Source: Syntrophomonadaceae bacterium
GTDB taxonomy: Bacteria; Bacillota; Dethiobacteria; DTU022
Direction of reading: 5' to 3'
Assembly (NCBI GenBank): GCA_003567725.1
Contig: PWYU01000058.1
Coordinates: 1-64,000 of the forward strand
Length of the DNA stretch: 64,000 nucleotides
Positions within the stretch are counted from its first letter, which is position 1. Each line of letters begins with the position of its first letter. The position numbers and the translations under genes are program-made. Under the pieces are notes generated by a model, which was not told where the DNA came from, did not search any database, and worked only from the letters and a program-made list of their open reading frames with translations. Below are positions 42,995 to 51,957 of the stretch, in pieces.

Positions 42995-43459
42995 ATGCAA
43001 AAAGCCAAAGATATAATGAGTTCACCACCAATCAATATTCGCGAAGATCAAACCCTGCAGGATGCCATTAAATTATTGGCCGAACACCGTTTCAGCGGAG
43101 TCCCTGTAGTAAACAGCGCCGGAAAAATCATGGGGATAATATCGGATACAGATATAATACGTTACTCTGAAAAAGTAAAAGTCGTGCCAAATACCAATCT
43201 TTCAGGTTGGATATCCCCTTATGCCGATGTTTCGACCCTGGCCACCATGCGTAAAGGGATGGATACTTTGCACCAGACCAGGGTTAGCGATGTTATGACT
43301 AAAAAGGTCTATGTTGTCAATGAAGAAGCAGAAGCCAGTGATATTGCCAGGTTAATGAACCGCCGCAATATCAACCGCATCCCGGTTGTAAACAGCGATA
43401 ATGAACTGGTCGGCATTGTCACCAGGGCCGACATGGTCCAGTGTATGGCACAAATGTAA
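42995..43459 (+). CDS. Tandem CBS-domain protein
   Basis: 154 residues made of two CBS motifs: AKDIMSSPPINI..EHRFSGVPVVNS and VSDVMTKKVYVV..RRNINRIPVVNSDNELVGIVTRADM. CBS pairs bind adenosine nucleotides and act as energy sensors, usually on a partner protein. The stop lies 10 bases before murT, which suggests cotranscription but says nothing about function. GGAGG precedes ATG. Confidence 0.88.
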   Translation: MQKAKDIMSSPPINIREDQTLQDAIKLLAEHRFSGVPVVNSAGKIMGIISDTDIIRYSEKVKVVPNTNLSGWISPYADVSTLATMRKGMDTLHQTRVSDVMTKKVYVVNEEAEASDIARLMNRRNINRIPVVNSDNELVGIVTRADMVQCMAQM

Positions 43460-43469
43460 AAAGTGAGCC

Positions 43470-44939
43470 GTGAATAGCTTGGATAAGCATGATAAGCAAT
43501 TGCATAGTAAAGATCCCGGCCGTATTAAACAGGGCAGAGTTTCCGGCCTGAGGCTGCTAAGCGCTATTTGGATTGGCAAGGCCCTGATTGGCTTGACCAG
43601 AATCCTGGGGCGGGGAGGCACCACCCTGCCGGGTAGAACCGCCCTGACAATTGCTCCTGATCTAAGCTACTTATTGGCGAACCGCCTTGAAATGGGCACA
43701 ATAATAATTACCGGAACCAATGGTAAAACTACAACAGCTGCTTTGATCAACGGAATCCTTAAAGAAGCAGGTTTAAGATGTATCCATAATCAATCGGGAT
43801 CTAATCTAACATGGGGCATTGCTTCGACTTTTATAGAAAACAGCACCTGGTTGGGCCGCATAAACGGAGATTTAGCTGTACTGGAGGTTGATGAAGGAGC
43901 CTTTCCAACTTTAACCGCCAGTTTACAACCTCGCGGAATAATAGTAACTAATATATTTCGCGATCAACTGGATCGTTTTGGTGAAATCGACTCAATCCAA
44001 GGGTTAATTCAAAAAGGCCTGGATCATTTGCCATCAGATAGTTTTCTGATCATTAATGCCGACGATCCTACTTTAGCTTCACTTAAGAACAGTACTAATT
44101 CTTCAAGATGGACTTATGGACTGGAGTTAAAACTTCCGGCCCATAATTTCAATAATACCGGGCGTGATATAAAAACCTGCCCCGTTTGTTTTAAGAGGCT
44201 TGCATACAATATGATATATTTTGCCCATATTGGCCATTATTATTGTCCTTCCTGCAGTTTCAAGCGGCCGGAAGTAAAGGTTAAGCTTACCAGAAACAAC
44301 ATTGACAGCAAAGGGCTTAACCACGTCCAGGTCTGCTTGCCAGATCAAAAATTAGATTTGACAATCCCTTTGCTCGGAATATATAACCTTTACAATGTCC
44401 TGGCAGCGGCAACCTGTGCCATAGCTCTTAATATTTCGTCCAGCATTATTAGCTCTTCCTTGGAAAAAGCGGCACCCTCTTTCGGGCGAATGGAAAGGTT
44501 TGAAAAAGAAAACAAAGAAATAATTATGGCTCTGATTAAAAACCCGGTCGGCGCTAATGAAGTGCTGCGCACTATCCTTGACCAACCCGGTAATATTAAC
44601 CTGATAGTGGCAATAAATGACAGAATTGCCGATGGCACAGACATATCCTGGATATGGGATGTGGATTTTGAACAGCTGTCGACTACAAAAAACCGCATCA
44701 CAACAGTTATCGCCTCGGGTCTGCGAGCCTTTGATATGGCCGTGCGCTTTAAGTATGCCGGTTTTGAACCTGAACAGCTGCTGGTTACAGAAAGCCTAAA
44801 CCAGGCTATCGAGACAGCCCTGGAACAAACTGCACCCGGTAGCAGGTTATTTATCCTGCCCACTTATACAGCCATGCTGGAAATGAGACGTTACCTGAAT
44901 AAACTAGGTCTGGGTAAACCGTACTGGGGGGGCTCTTAA
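43470..44939 (+). CDS. murT: Lipid II isoglutaminyl synthase subunit MurT
   Basis: Mur-ligase-like subunit that activates the D-Glu carboxylate of lipid II for amidation. The 489 residues have the ATP-binding ITGTNGKTTTAALI. Then come a Cys4 zinc ribbon (CPVCFKRL..YYCPSCSF), typical of MurT, and the C-terminal DUF1727 domain (KNPVGANEVLRTI, ADGTDISWIWDVDFE). The stop TAA overlaps the ATG of gatD, an arrangement conserved in Gram-positive bacteria. Start ATG/GTG choice is uncertain by a few codons. Confidence 0.93.
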   Translation: MNSLDKHDKQLHSKDPGRIKQGRVSGLRLLSAIWIGKALIGLTRILGRGGTTLPGRTALTIAPDLSYLLANRLEMGTIIITGTNGKTTTAALINGILKEAGLRCIHNQSGSNLTWGIASTFIENSTWLGRINGDLAVLEVDEGAFPTLTASLQPRGIIVTNIFRDQLDRFGEIDSIQGLIQKGLDHLPSDSFLIINADDPTLASLKNSTNSSRWTYGLELKLPAHNFNNTGRDIKTCPVCFKRLAYNMIYFAHIGHYYCPSCSFKRPEVKVKLTRNNIDSKGLNHVQVCLPDQKLDLTIPLLGIYNLYNVLAAATCAIALNISSSIISSSLEKAAPSFGRMERFEKENKEIIMALIKNPVGANEVLRTILDQPGNINLIVAINDRIADGTDISWIWDVDFEQLSTTKNRITTVIASGLRAFDMAVRFKYAGFEPEQLLVTESLNQAIETALEQTAPGSRLFILPTYTAMLEMRRYLNKLGLGKPYWGGS

Positions 44940-45682
44940 TGGGAGCAATTAATATTTACCATCTCTATCCAGATCATTTAAACCTCTATGGCGACCGGGG
45001 TAATATGCTGGCTCTCTGTCGACGGGCTGAATGGCATGGTATTAAGGTGAAAATCATCGCCGTAAATCCCGGTGATCCAATAAATTTTTCCAATTGTGAT
45101 TTACTGTTTATGGGCGGCGGACAGGATAGTGATCAAAAGCTGGTAGCCGAAGATTTAAAAGGCCGCAGCCGGGAAATACACCAGGCCGTCGAAGATAATA
45201 TGGTAATTTTTGCCGTATGTGGTTCATATCAACTACTGGGCCACTATTACACTACCGCCCGGGGAGAAAAAATTAATGGCCTGGAAATCATGGAACTCAA
45301 CACTGAAGCCGGTAAAAGCAGGTTAATCGGAAATGCTGCCATCAACTGTTTCCTCTGGGATCCACCGCGCACTCTGGTAGGCTTTGAAAATCACGGGGGT
45401 AGAACTTTCCTGGGGCCAGGCTTGCAGCCGCTGGGTAAAGTTTTATACGGTTTTGGAAATAACGGATCTGAAAAAACAGAAGGCGCCGTTTACAAAAATG
45501 TAATTGGCACCTACCTGCATGGTTCACTTCTTCCTAAAAACCCCTGGTTAACGGATTATTTGCTGAAAAAAGCTCTGGAGTACCGCCACCAGGAAATATA
45601 TTTTTGCAAGCTGGATGATTCCCTGGAAGAAAAAGCCCACCAATTTGCACTTAATCTTGCTGCTGGAAATCGCCATAAATAA
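44939..45682 (+). CDS. gatD: Lipid II isoglutaminyl synthase subunit GatD
   Basis: Class I glutamine amidotransferase of the CobB/CobQ type that supplies ammonia to MurT. 247 residues with the catalytic cysteine in FAVCGSYQLLG and the histidine in GTYLHGSLLPKNP. It starts MGAINIYHLYPDHLNLYGDRGN, as in other GatD proteins. Together with MurT it amidates D-Glu in peptidoglycan on the inner membrane face. Confidence 0.93.
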   Translation: MGAINIYHLYPDHLNLYGDRGNMLALCRRAEWHGIKVKIIAVNPGDPINFSNCDLLFMGGGQDSDQKLVAEDLKGRSREIHQAVEDNMVIFAVCGSYQLLGHYYTTARGEKINGLEIMELNTEAGKSRLIGNAAINCFLWDPPRTLVGFENHGGRTFLGPGLQPLGKVLYGFGNNGSEKTEGAVYKNVIGTYLHGSLLPKNPWLTDYLLKKALEYRHQEIYFCKLDDSLEEKAHQFALNLAAGNRHK

Positions 45683-45689
45683 AAATAAC

Positions 45690-45782
45690 GGAACTACTCA
45701 GGCTTAGCCCGCTAAGCCACAGGTGACGGTAAAACCGTCCCCATGGCGCCGCTTATCATTCAACAAAGACAATAGGCTGTCA
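45690..45782. repeat. MITE-like repeat, copy 5 (short form)
   Basis: GGAACTACTCAGGCTTAGCC, CGCTAAGCCAC, then a reduced hairpin GACGGTAAAACCGTCCCCATGGCGCCGC and GCTTATCATTCAACAAAGAC ending AATAGGCTG. The middle block CTCCCCTTCGGCC is deleted. It lies between gatD and the PpiC gene; the 80 bases after it contain nothing I recognise. Confidence 0.65.
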
Positions 45783-45866
45783 GGTCGAGAACTGGCTTCG
45801 ATGCTTTGGTCTCCCGCTGAGCGCCTTAGCCTTTGCTGGGCATACGAGTAGTTGCAAAATCAACAA

Positions 45867-46802
45867 TTAAAGCAGGTATTCAATTTCAGCCTGATCACGA
45901 AGCTCAGGGACCAGTTCGTTTAGAATAATAGAAACCTGCTCATCGGCCAGGGTGTCCATTACCTGTTCACTCACTTCTTCAAAGGTAACTTCTTCTTTTT
46001 CCGTTCGATCCAGAACTTCAATAATATGATAGCCAAATTCGGTTTCTACCGGTTCGCTAATATCACCAATATCCAGGGAAAATGCCATCTCTTCAAAGGG
46101 TTCAACCATATTCCCCCTTCCAAAAAATCCGAGATAACCGCCATCATCTTTGTTTGATTGATCTGTAGAATACTCTGACGCTAAATTCTCAAAATTTTCT
46201 CCCTCAACCAAAAGCCCGGCTACTTCTTCAGCCTCAGCTTCGCTTTCAACCAAAATATGCCTTGCTTCAACTTCTTCTTCCTGCTCAAATAGATAGCGGT
46301 GTTCTTCAAAGAATTCCCGGCCATCCTCTTCTGTAAAGTCAGTCTGCTCCATAGCTATTTTACGAGCCAGCAAATTCAGGCGGGCATCTTCGCGAAAAGA
46401 TTCAACTGCAACTCCATATTGTTCCAGGAGCTTTAAAAAATCTTCTTCTGACCCCAAAAAGTTTTCTTCTATTACCTTATCTATTTCTTCATCTAATTCA
46501 CTTTCAGCTACCGTTATGCCTAACCTGCCCGCTTCCTGAATAATCAACTGCCTGATAATCAGATCTTCAAGAATCTCACTGCCCCCTTGAGCGTACATTA
46601 AATCAAACAGCTCATCTTTCATAATCGGATCGCCATTAACCAGGGCAGCTACCTGATCTTCCTGCGGTTCTTGCTGCAGCATAACCACACCCATAGCTAC
46701 CACTGCAATTAACAAAACCGCAATAGCTGCCCAGAGAACCTGTGGTCTGGCAGCTGCTCCTTTCAAGCCCTCTTTTGATTTAGAATAGGCTTCTTTTTCC
46801 AT
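45867..46802 (-). CDS. Membrane-anchored peptidyl-prolyl isomerase (SurA/PrsA-like)
   Basis: 311 residues: a short basic N-terminus, one hydrophobic anchor (about 23-44, VLWAAIAVLLIAVVAMGVVM) with no lipobox cysteine, a SurA-N-like helical domain and a parvulin domain (about 175-285). The parvulin motifs are EVEARHILVESE, STDQSNKDDGGYLGFFGRGNMVEPFEEMAF and TEFGYHIIEV. It should help fold secreted proteins outside the membrane. Very acidic overall. It follows hisG on the same strand, 25 bases apart. Confidence 0.9.
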   Translation of the reverse strand: MEKEAYSKSKEGLKGAAARPQVLWAAIAVLLIAVVAMGVVMLQQEPQEDQVAALVNGDPIMKDELFDLMYAQGGSEILEDLIIRQLIIQEAGRLGITVAESELDEEIDKVIEENFLGSEEDFLKLLEQYGVAVESFREDARLNLLARKIAMEQTDFTEEDGREFFEEHRYLFEQEEEVEARHILVESEAEAEEVAGLLVEGENFENLASEYSTDQSNKDDGGYLGFFGRGNMVEPFEEMAFSLDIGDISEPVETEFGYHIIEVLDRTEKEEVTFEEVSEQVMDTLADEQVSIILNELVPELRDQAEIEYLL

Positions 46803-46827
46803 TTTTCACCCTCATTTCTAATATCCT

Positions 46828-47700
46828 TTATGGAATTATTTTATTCATGGGAAACTCAAGGATGCCTTCGGCCCCGGCTTCCTGCAATTCACAGATCAGT
46901 GTTCTTACTTTCTTCTCTTCCACCACGCTTTCAACCGCCACCCATTCGTCGGAAATCAAATTAGAGATGGTCGGTTTTCTTAAAGCTGGAAGGAGCTCTA
47001 TAACTTTATCCAGATTACTATTATGAACATTCATTTTAAGCATTACTTTTTGTTCAGCCAGAAGAGCCCCTTTCAAAAGAGTTATCATGCGTTCAACTTT
47101 TTTCCTTTTCCAGGAATCATTATAGCTATTATGGTTCATAATGATCCTTGGGGTAGAAACCAAAATGGTTTCAATAATACGCAGTTGATTTGCTTTCAGA
47201 GAGCGGCCAGTTTCGGTCAGTTCGGCAATCGCATCAGCCAGTAAAGGCGGCTTGACTTCAGTAGCCCCCCAGGAGAAAAAAACAGAAGCATTGACTCCCT
47301 TTTCCTTAAGATACCGCTTGGTTGATTCAACCAGTTCAGTGGCAACACGCTTTCCTTCCAAATCTGCAGCACTATTAATATCTGAATCATTGGGCACGGC
47401 CAGGACCAATCGCACCGGCCTCAACCCCCGCTTGGAATAATTCAGATCGGTAAGTTCCCTGACGTCGGCTGCAGTTTCATTGATCCAATCTTTGCCTGTC
47501 AAACCGACATCGAGGACCTGATCTTCTACATATTTGGCTATTTCCTGAGCCCTCATCAGAACACATTCAATCTCTTCATCGTCTATATAAGGATAATAAG
47601 AACGATCACCGATTTGAATATTGAAACCTGCCTTTTTGAATATCTCCAGGGTAGTATTCTGGAGGCTTCCAGCCGGCAGACCCAATTTTAGCTTATTCAC
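46828..47700 (-). CDS. hisG: ATP phosphoribosyltransferase, long form
   Basis: First step of histidine synthesis. It starts [24 protein letters not shown], has the [10 protein letters not shown] segment and [19 protein letters not shown] of the PRPP site. The regulatory C-terminal domain of the long type is present ([36 protein letters not shown]). The long form needs no HisZ. The track starts at 47763; GTG 47700 with GGGGTG upstream gives the usual N-terminus and 290 residues. It lies about 26 kb from the other his genes. Confidence 0.93.
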   Translation of the reverse strand: MNKLKLGLPAGSLQNTTLEIFKKAGFNIQIGDRSYYPYIDDEEIECVLMRAQEIAKYVEDQVLDVGLTGKDWINETAADVRELTDLNYSKRGLRPVRLVLAVPNDSDINSAADLEGKRVATELVESTKRYLKEKGVNASVFFSWGATEVKPPLLADAIAELTETGRSLKANQLRIIETILVSTPRIIMNHNSYNDSWKRKKVERMITLLKGALLAEQKVMLKMNVHNSNLDKVIELLPALRKPTISNLISDEWVAVESVVEEKKVRTLICELQEAGAEGILEFPMNKIIP

Positions 47701-47902
47701 TACTGTCACCCCTTTAGGATTTAATAATAGTATTAAGTTAGCACGTCTACTATACGCTGTCAACGCAGTGACGGCTTATGGACAGGATTATTATAGCAAA
47801 TTCGAGAATTAACAACTCTAAAAAATATCTTGTATCACAAGGCCATATATGAGAGAATAATAGCATTCATTCTAAAAGCAGTTTCCTTCGCAGCAAAGGT
47901 GT

Positions 47903-49150
47903 GTGATAAAATTGGCATTAATTGTTAAAAAGTTCGGCGGCAGCTCTGTAGCCTCCCTGGGCCATATCCGCCGTGTAGCATGGGCAATAGCATCAGCCAA
48001 GGAAAAGGGAGAACAGGTTGTTGTGGTAGTTTCGGCAATGGGTGGAGAAACCGATCGCCTGCTTAAACTGTCAGAAGAGATAACATCCATGCCCGCAGGA
48101 AGAGAACAGGACGCTCTTTTAGCTACCGGTGAACAAGCCTGCTCAGCTCTGCTGGCCATTACCCTGGAAAGCCTTGGCCACCGGGCTCATTCATTTACCG
48201 GTATGCAGCTTCCCTTAATCACAGATGAAAACCAATCCAAAGCGCGCATCATTGATTTGAAAACAGACATCTTAAAAAAAGCTATTAATGATGGTATTAT
48301 ACCTGTTGTAGCCGGTTTTCAGGGAGTGTCAGAAAGTGGCAATATCACTACCCTGGGGCGAGGAGGTTCTGACACAACAGCAGTAGCTTTAGCCGCAGCT
48401 TTAAAGGCTAACTGCTGTGAAATTTATACAGATGTAGACGGAGTATATACAGCCGATCCCAATATCTGCCCCAAAGCTCGTCATATCGAAAAGATAGCAT
48501 TTTCTGAAATGCTGGAGCTGGCCAGCCTTGGCGCTAAAGTAATGCACGTCCGCTCCATAGAGTTGGCACAAAAATTCCAGGTCCCCCTGGTCGTTAAATC
48601 TTCTTTCAATGGAGAAAGGCAAACCTGGATTGTTAATGAGGAGGATATTATGGAAAACTCTATTATTAAAGGGGTTACGCTGGAGAAAAATGTATCGAAG
48701 ATATCGCTGATCAGGATTCCCGATTGTCCGGGCATCGCCCATCAAATCCTGGAACCGCTGGCTGAAGCAGCAATTAATGTGGATATGATCATTCAAAATG
48801 CTAGTATCGATGGCTATACCGATCTTACCTTCACCATTCCTACTACGGATTTAAACATAGCAAATGAACTGGTCAATAAAGTTGCCCGAGAAATTAAAGC
48901 CCTGGAAGTAAGAGCCGATAACAATATTGTTAAAGTGTCGGCTGTTGGCATAGGGATCAAAACCAATCCCGGTGTAGCAGCGAGGATGTTCAAAGCCCTG
49001 TCGGAAGAAAATATTAATATTGAAATGATCAGCACCTCCGAATATCGTATCTCCTGCGTTATTGAAGAAAAGTATGGTGAGCTTGGAGTGAGAGCAGTCC
49101 ATCACGCTTTTGGCCTTGAAAATAAAAATAACCATCAAAAAGAACAATAA
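47903..49150 (+). CDS. lysC: Aspartate kinase
   Basis: Phosphorylates aspartate for lysine, threonine and methionine synthesis. 412-415 residues: the kinase motif VKKFGGSSVASL, GFQGVSESGNITTLGRGGSDTTAVALAAAL and YTDVDGVYTADPNI, then two ACT domains that bind lysine and/or threonine (VSKISLIRIPDCPGIAHQIL and VSAVGIGIKTNPGVAARMF). GTG 47903 and TTG 47912 both fit; the second gives the common start MALIVKKFGG. No lysine riboswitch is visible in the 200 bases upstream. The UbiA gene follows 17 bases downstream. Confidence 0.94.
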   Translation: MIKLALIVKKFGGSSVASLGHIRRVAWAIASAKEKGEQVVVVVSAMGGETDRLLKLSEEITSMPAGREQDALLATGEQACSALLAITLESLGHRAHSFTGMQLPLITDENQSKARIIDLKTDILKKAINDGIIPVVAGFQGVSESGNITTLGRGGSDTTAVALAAALKANCCEIYTDVDGVYTADPNICPKARHIEKIAFSEMLELASLGAKVMHVRSIELAQKFQVPLVVKSSFNGERQTWIVNEEDIMENSIIKGVTLEKNVSKISLIRIPDCPGIAHQILEPLAEAAINVDMIIQNASIDGYTDLTFTIPTTDLNIANELVNKVAREIKALEVRADNNIVKVSAVGIGIKTNPGVAARMFKALSEENINIEMISTSEYRISCVIEEKYGELGVRAVHHAFGLENKNNHQKEQ

Positions 49151-49167
49151 TAAAAAGGAAAGCGCTT

Positions 49168-50103
49168 ATGATCGATTGTGAAAAGAAACGTCTTTGGAAT
49201 GGGTTTTGGCAGATATCCGACCCGAAAATATGGATTGCTTCGACTATACCTATGGCTGTAGGGGCGGCCATCGCTTATTCACATCAGGGCAGCTTCAACT
49301 GGTACTGGTTTTTAGTAGGAGTAGCGGCTATTTACCTGCTGGAGATTGGGAAAAATGCCATCAATGAATATATAGACTATTTGAGTGGCGTAGACAGGTT
49401 TGTTACTCCGGAAAAAAGAACTCCTTTTAGTGGAGGTAAGAAAACCATTATCGATGGCAAACTGACTTTAAAGGAAAATTTAATTATAGGAGTTATTACG
49501 GTATTGGCCGGTTCACTGCTAGGCCTTTACATCGTTTTAAACCGGGAATTTTTGGTGCTCTGGATTGGCCTGGCCGGCGTGTTTTTCGCACTTTTTTACA
49601 GCCTGCCTCCATTTAAATTTGCCTACCGGGGAATTGGAGAAATAGTAGTAGGTTTTACCTTTGGGCCTTTAATCACAACAGGTACTTACCTGGTGCAAAC
49701 CCATACCATTAGCGCTGAAGTTCTTATCGCTTCACTTCCTTTGGGATTGATCATCGCCAATGTCCTCTGGATCAATCAGTATCCCGATTATGAAGCGGAT
49801 TTAAAAGGCGGCAAAATGAACGGGGTAGTGAGACTGGGCAGGGAAAAAGGAGTAATTGTTTTCGCAGCGCTGTTCGCTCTCGCCTATTTAGTTTTGCTCA
49901 CATTAACCTTGATGAGCGGAAATGTTTTTTGGCTACTTCCTTTTATCAGTATCCCTCTTGCCGTGAAGGCGATTAAAGTGGCTCGAAAACATTTCGACAA
50001 TATCCCTAAACTTATAGAAGCAAATGCCAAGACAATCCAAATCTATCAGCTCACAGGCCTGACCATGATGGCTGCCGTTTTGCTTCCACTGTTAATAGGA
50101 TAA
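49168..50103 (+). CDS. UbiA-family prenyltransferase (MenA-like)
   Basis: Integral membrane protein of 311 residues with about eight or nine helices. The first prenyl-diphosphate motif is NAINEYIDYLSGVD (NxxxDxxxD) and the second is NQYPDYEADLKGGK. The closest type by feel is 1,4-dihydroxy-2-naphthoate polyprenyltransferase of menaquinone synthesis. No other menaquinone gene is here, so the aromatic acceptor is open. It probably shares a transcript with lysC and ends at a strong terminator. Confidence 0.85.
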   Translation: MIDCEKKRLWNGFWQISDPKIWIASTIPMAVGAAIAYSHQGSFNWYWFLVGVAAIYLLEIGKNAINEYIDYLSGVDRFVTPEKRTPFSGGKKTIIDGKLTLKENLIIGVITVLAGSLLGLYIVLNREFLVLWIGLAGVFFALFYSLPPFKFAYRGIGEIVVGFTFGPLITTGTYLVQTHTISAEVLIASLPLGLIIANVLWINQYPDYEADLKGGKMNGVVRLGREKGVIVFAALFALAYLVLLTLTLMSGNVFWLLPFISIPLAVKAIKVARKHFDNIPKLIEANAKTIQIYQLTGLTMMAAVLLPLLIG

Positions 50104-50163
50104 TTATTAACTACACAGCCTATGCGGTCAAAAGAGAAAGATAATCGTTTTTTTAGCATAATT

Positions 50164-50206
50164 AAACCGGAGCCACCAAATCAAAGGGAGGCTCCGGTTT
50201 TAATTT
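50164..50206 (+). terminator. Terminator after the UbiA gene
   Basis: AAACCGGAGCC and GGCTCCGGTTT form an 11-bp GC-rich stem followed by TAATTTGT. It ends the lysC-ubiA transcript. Confidence 0.8.
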
Positions 50207-50236
50207 GTCTTCAATTAAACCCAATCAATCATATAT

Positions 50237-50359
50237 TTACTTAGACTGCAGTTCCATGGGTTTATCACAACAAACCAGGGTTCCAACGCCTTCTTCAACT
50301 ACTTTGACGACATTGGTGCATACCTGGCAGTTATATACCTGCTCTTTTTTAGTAGCCAT
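50237..50359 (-). CDS. Desulforedoxin-like small iron protein
   Basis: A 40-residue frame below the ORF-track threshold: MATKKEQVYNCQVCTNVVKV, then EEGVGTLVCCDKPMELQSK. The spacing Cys-x2-Cys ... Cys-Cys is that of desulforedoxin and of the N-terminal domain of desulfoferrodoxin, which hold Fe(Cys)4. GGAGG lies upstream. It follows the HesB-like selenoprotein gene by 63 bases, so arsR, hesB and this gene may form a redox or metal operon. Confidence 0.85.
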   Translation of the reverse strand: MATKKEQVYNCQVCTNVVKVVEEGVGTLVCCDKPMELQSK

Positions 50360-50422
50360 TGTTTAGCCTCCTTTTAAAGTATACAGCATGAACTTCAATC
50401 ATCGAGCTCAGCAATCTTATCA

Positions 50423-50740
50423 TTAGCAAGAACAACCATCACATGATCCGCCTGGAGCGGTATCAGTGATAGAAAAACCCCCACGAGGTCCTTCATAATA
50501 GTCAATATTTTTGCCTTCAAGATAAGAGGCTATGGTTTTGTCGTAAACAAACTTAACGGTCCCTTTTTCTTCAACAACATCTTTTTCTTCTTGAACTGAC
50601 TCATCCAGAGTCAAGCCGTACTTCGGCCCTCCTCAACCTACTCCGCTTACATAAATGCGTACATAAGCGTCTTCGACCTCTTTTTCCTGAGCCAAAACTT
50701 CATTAATTTTTTTCTCTGCAGCTTCTGAAATCTGAAACAT
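50423..50740 (-). CDS. HesB/IscA-like selenoprotein (in-frame UGA = Sec36)
   Basis: 105 residues when the TGA at 50633-50635 is read as selenocysteine; the ORF track shows only the last 63. Start ATG 50740 has GGGAGG eight bases ahead. The N-terminus is MFQISEAAEKKINEVLAQEK, then IYVSGVG-U-GGPKYGLTLDE. This aligns with the first cysteine of IscA/HesB (SGGCSG.YG); the C-terminal ligands are in GGSCDGCSC. Directly after the UGA the RNA can form TGACTC-TGGAT-GAGTCA, a 6-bp stem whose loop G is about 27 nt from the UGA, which fits bacterial SECIS rules. A selC gene lies 1.2 kb away. HesB-like selenoproteins are a known but little-studied family; a role in Fe-S or redox metabolism is inferred. Confidence 0.9.
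50598..50616 (-). promoter_or_regulatory. SECIS-like hairpin for the HesB selenoprotein
   Basis: Six base pairs, TGACTC with GAGTCA, around the loop TGGAT, beginning 19 nt after the UGA codon. Stem position and loop G match the bacterial SECIS pattern recognised by SelB. Confidence 0.65.
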
Positions 50741-50783
50741 AAATATACCTCCCTTTAGCTAATTATCAGTTATGCCTTTATGT

Positions 50784-51065
50784 TTAGAAGAGAACCTTGA
50801 TAATTTCTGCCGCTTCTTCGCTCAAGATGCGGTAATATACTTCTGTTCCTTTGCGCTCACAGGTTATAATTCCCATATCTCTCAAACGACCAAGGTGCTG
50901 AGATACTGTTGATTGGGACAACTCCAGGCAGTTTTGCATGGCAGAAACATTACATTGCCCCCGCTTCATCAATTCTCTTACTATACAGAGCCTGACCGGG
51001 TTAGATAAAGCTTTAAGTAGAGTCGCTTTTTCTCTAATCACGTTTATCTCTGACAGTGTATCCAT
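50784..51065 (-). CDS. ArsR-family transcriptional regulator
   Basis: 93-residue winged-helix repressor: ALSNPVRLCIVRELMKRGQCNV, then the recognition helix LELSQSTVSQHLGRLRDMGIITCERKGTEVYYRI. Cysteines occur at CIVREL, QCNV, QNCLEL and ITCER, so a thiol, polysulfide or metal signal is possible, but no standard ArsR metal motif (ELCVCDL) is seen. It leads the arsR-hesB-desulforedoxin string with 43 bases to hesB and probably regulates it. AGGAGG start. Confidence 0.88.
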   Translation of the reverse strand: MDTLSEINVIREKATLLKALSNPVRLCIVRELMKRGQCNVSAMQNCLELSQSTVSQHLGRLRDMGIITCERKGTEVYYRILSEEAAEIIKVLF

Positions 51066-51174
51066 TTAGGTTCCTCCTAATGGTATTATTATATCATAAT
51101 ATTATAATTATGCAACCATCAATCACAACTTCAATATTTAGTCCAATTCAGCCTGGGTCAAGCTGCCGGCTTAT

Positions 51175-51693
51175 TCAATCTTTATTATGGTTTAAGCTAA
51201 ACTCCCAGGCGCAGAAACTGTCTTTGGGATGATTATCTGGGGGACAATAAAGGCATTTTGTTTCTATCCTGGAATCAATGGTCCTGGCAAAACCTGAATA
51301 CTCAACTAATCCTACCGGCCTGCATGGAAATTCAGGCAGTTGCTTGCGCTGCCGGGCCGCCTGAACACGGCATTCATTCATTCTAAATATGATGGTATTG
51401 CTGTCTTTTTCAATGATTTCCTGTTTATTGATAAAGCTGTACATTCTATAGTGCAAAGCCTTTTTTAGGTTTTCCAGGCCCCCGTCCGGCTCCATCTCTA
51501 AAAAAGCCATAATTCTTTTGGCTTCTATAATGGTAAATTGTTCCCAGGAACCGGCATCCAAGCGGATTGCTTCTTCCATACCATGATTCTGCTCAACCTG
51601 TTGAAACCATAACCCATCGTGAGCTAACCATCTTTTTGCAAAATCAACCAGCAGATTTTCCAGTTGCCCTCTGCTTAATTCTGTCAATTGCAA
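51175..51693 (-). CDS. Conserved hypothetical protein (DUF6125-like)
   Basis: 172-residue soluble protein. The C-terminal half has a cysteine pattern, MNECRVQAARQRKQLPEFPC, then IDSRIETKCLYCPPDNHP and SFCAWEF. It resembles a small family found in anaerobes, sometimes listed as DUF6125; I name this from memory and no function is known. The start is a TTG after a run of five G. It stands between selC and arsR with gaps on both sides. Confidence 0.6.
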   Translation of the reverse strand: MQLTELSRGQLENLLVDFAKRWLAHDGLWFQQVEQNHGMEEAIRLDAGSWEQFTIIEAKRIMAFLEMEPDGGLENLKKALHYRMYSFINKQEIIEKDSNTIIFRMNECRVQAARQRKQLPEFPCRPVGLVEYSGFARTIDSRIETKCLYCPPDNHPKDSFCAWEFSLNHNKD

Positions 51694-51745
51694 CTTAAAT
51701 GCCCCCTATCCAGTACTAAATTGCACAGCTTTTTATTGATAGAAA

Positions 51746-51821
51746 GTAATTACTCAGGCCTGGCCCGCTAAGCCACGGGGAACGGTTATCATTCAACAAG
51801 GGCACTAGGCTAAGTAGTTAC
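51746..51821. repeat. MITE-like repeat, copy 6 (internal deletion)
   Basis: GTAATTACTCAGGCCTGGCC, CGCTAAGCCACGGGGAACGG, then directly TTATCATTCAACAAGGGCAC and TAGGCTAAGTAGTTAC. The inner hairpin arm is deleted, leaving both termini 76 bases apart. The rest of the gap to selC holds nothing that I recognise. Confidence 0.65.
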
Positions 51822-51957
51822 CTTGCATGTAATTATTGAATGCAGGCAAGCCTGGTAGAATGGATAAATCTGTGGAAATATATGGCCCGGCATAATATAG
51901 GCACAAAAACAAAACTAGCTACTAAAGGAAATGTTAAAACAGACTGTCAACCTTATA

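Noticed and set aside
47720-47902. Lysine riboswitch before lysC
   Set aside because: The stretch is too short and has no recognisable lysine-riboswitch stems.
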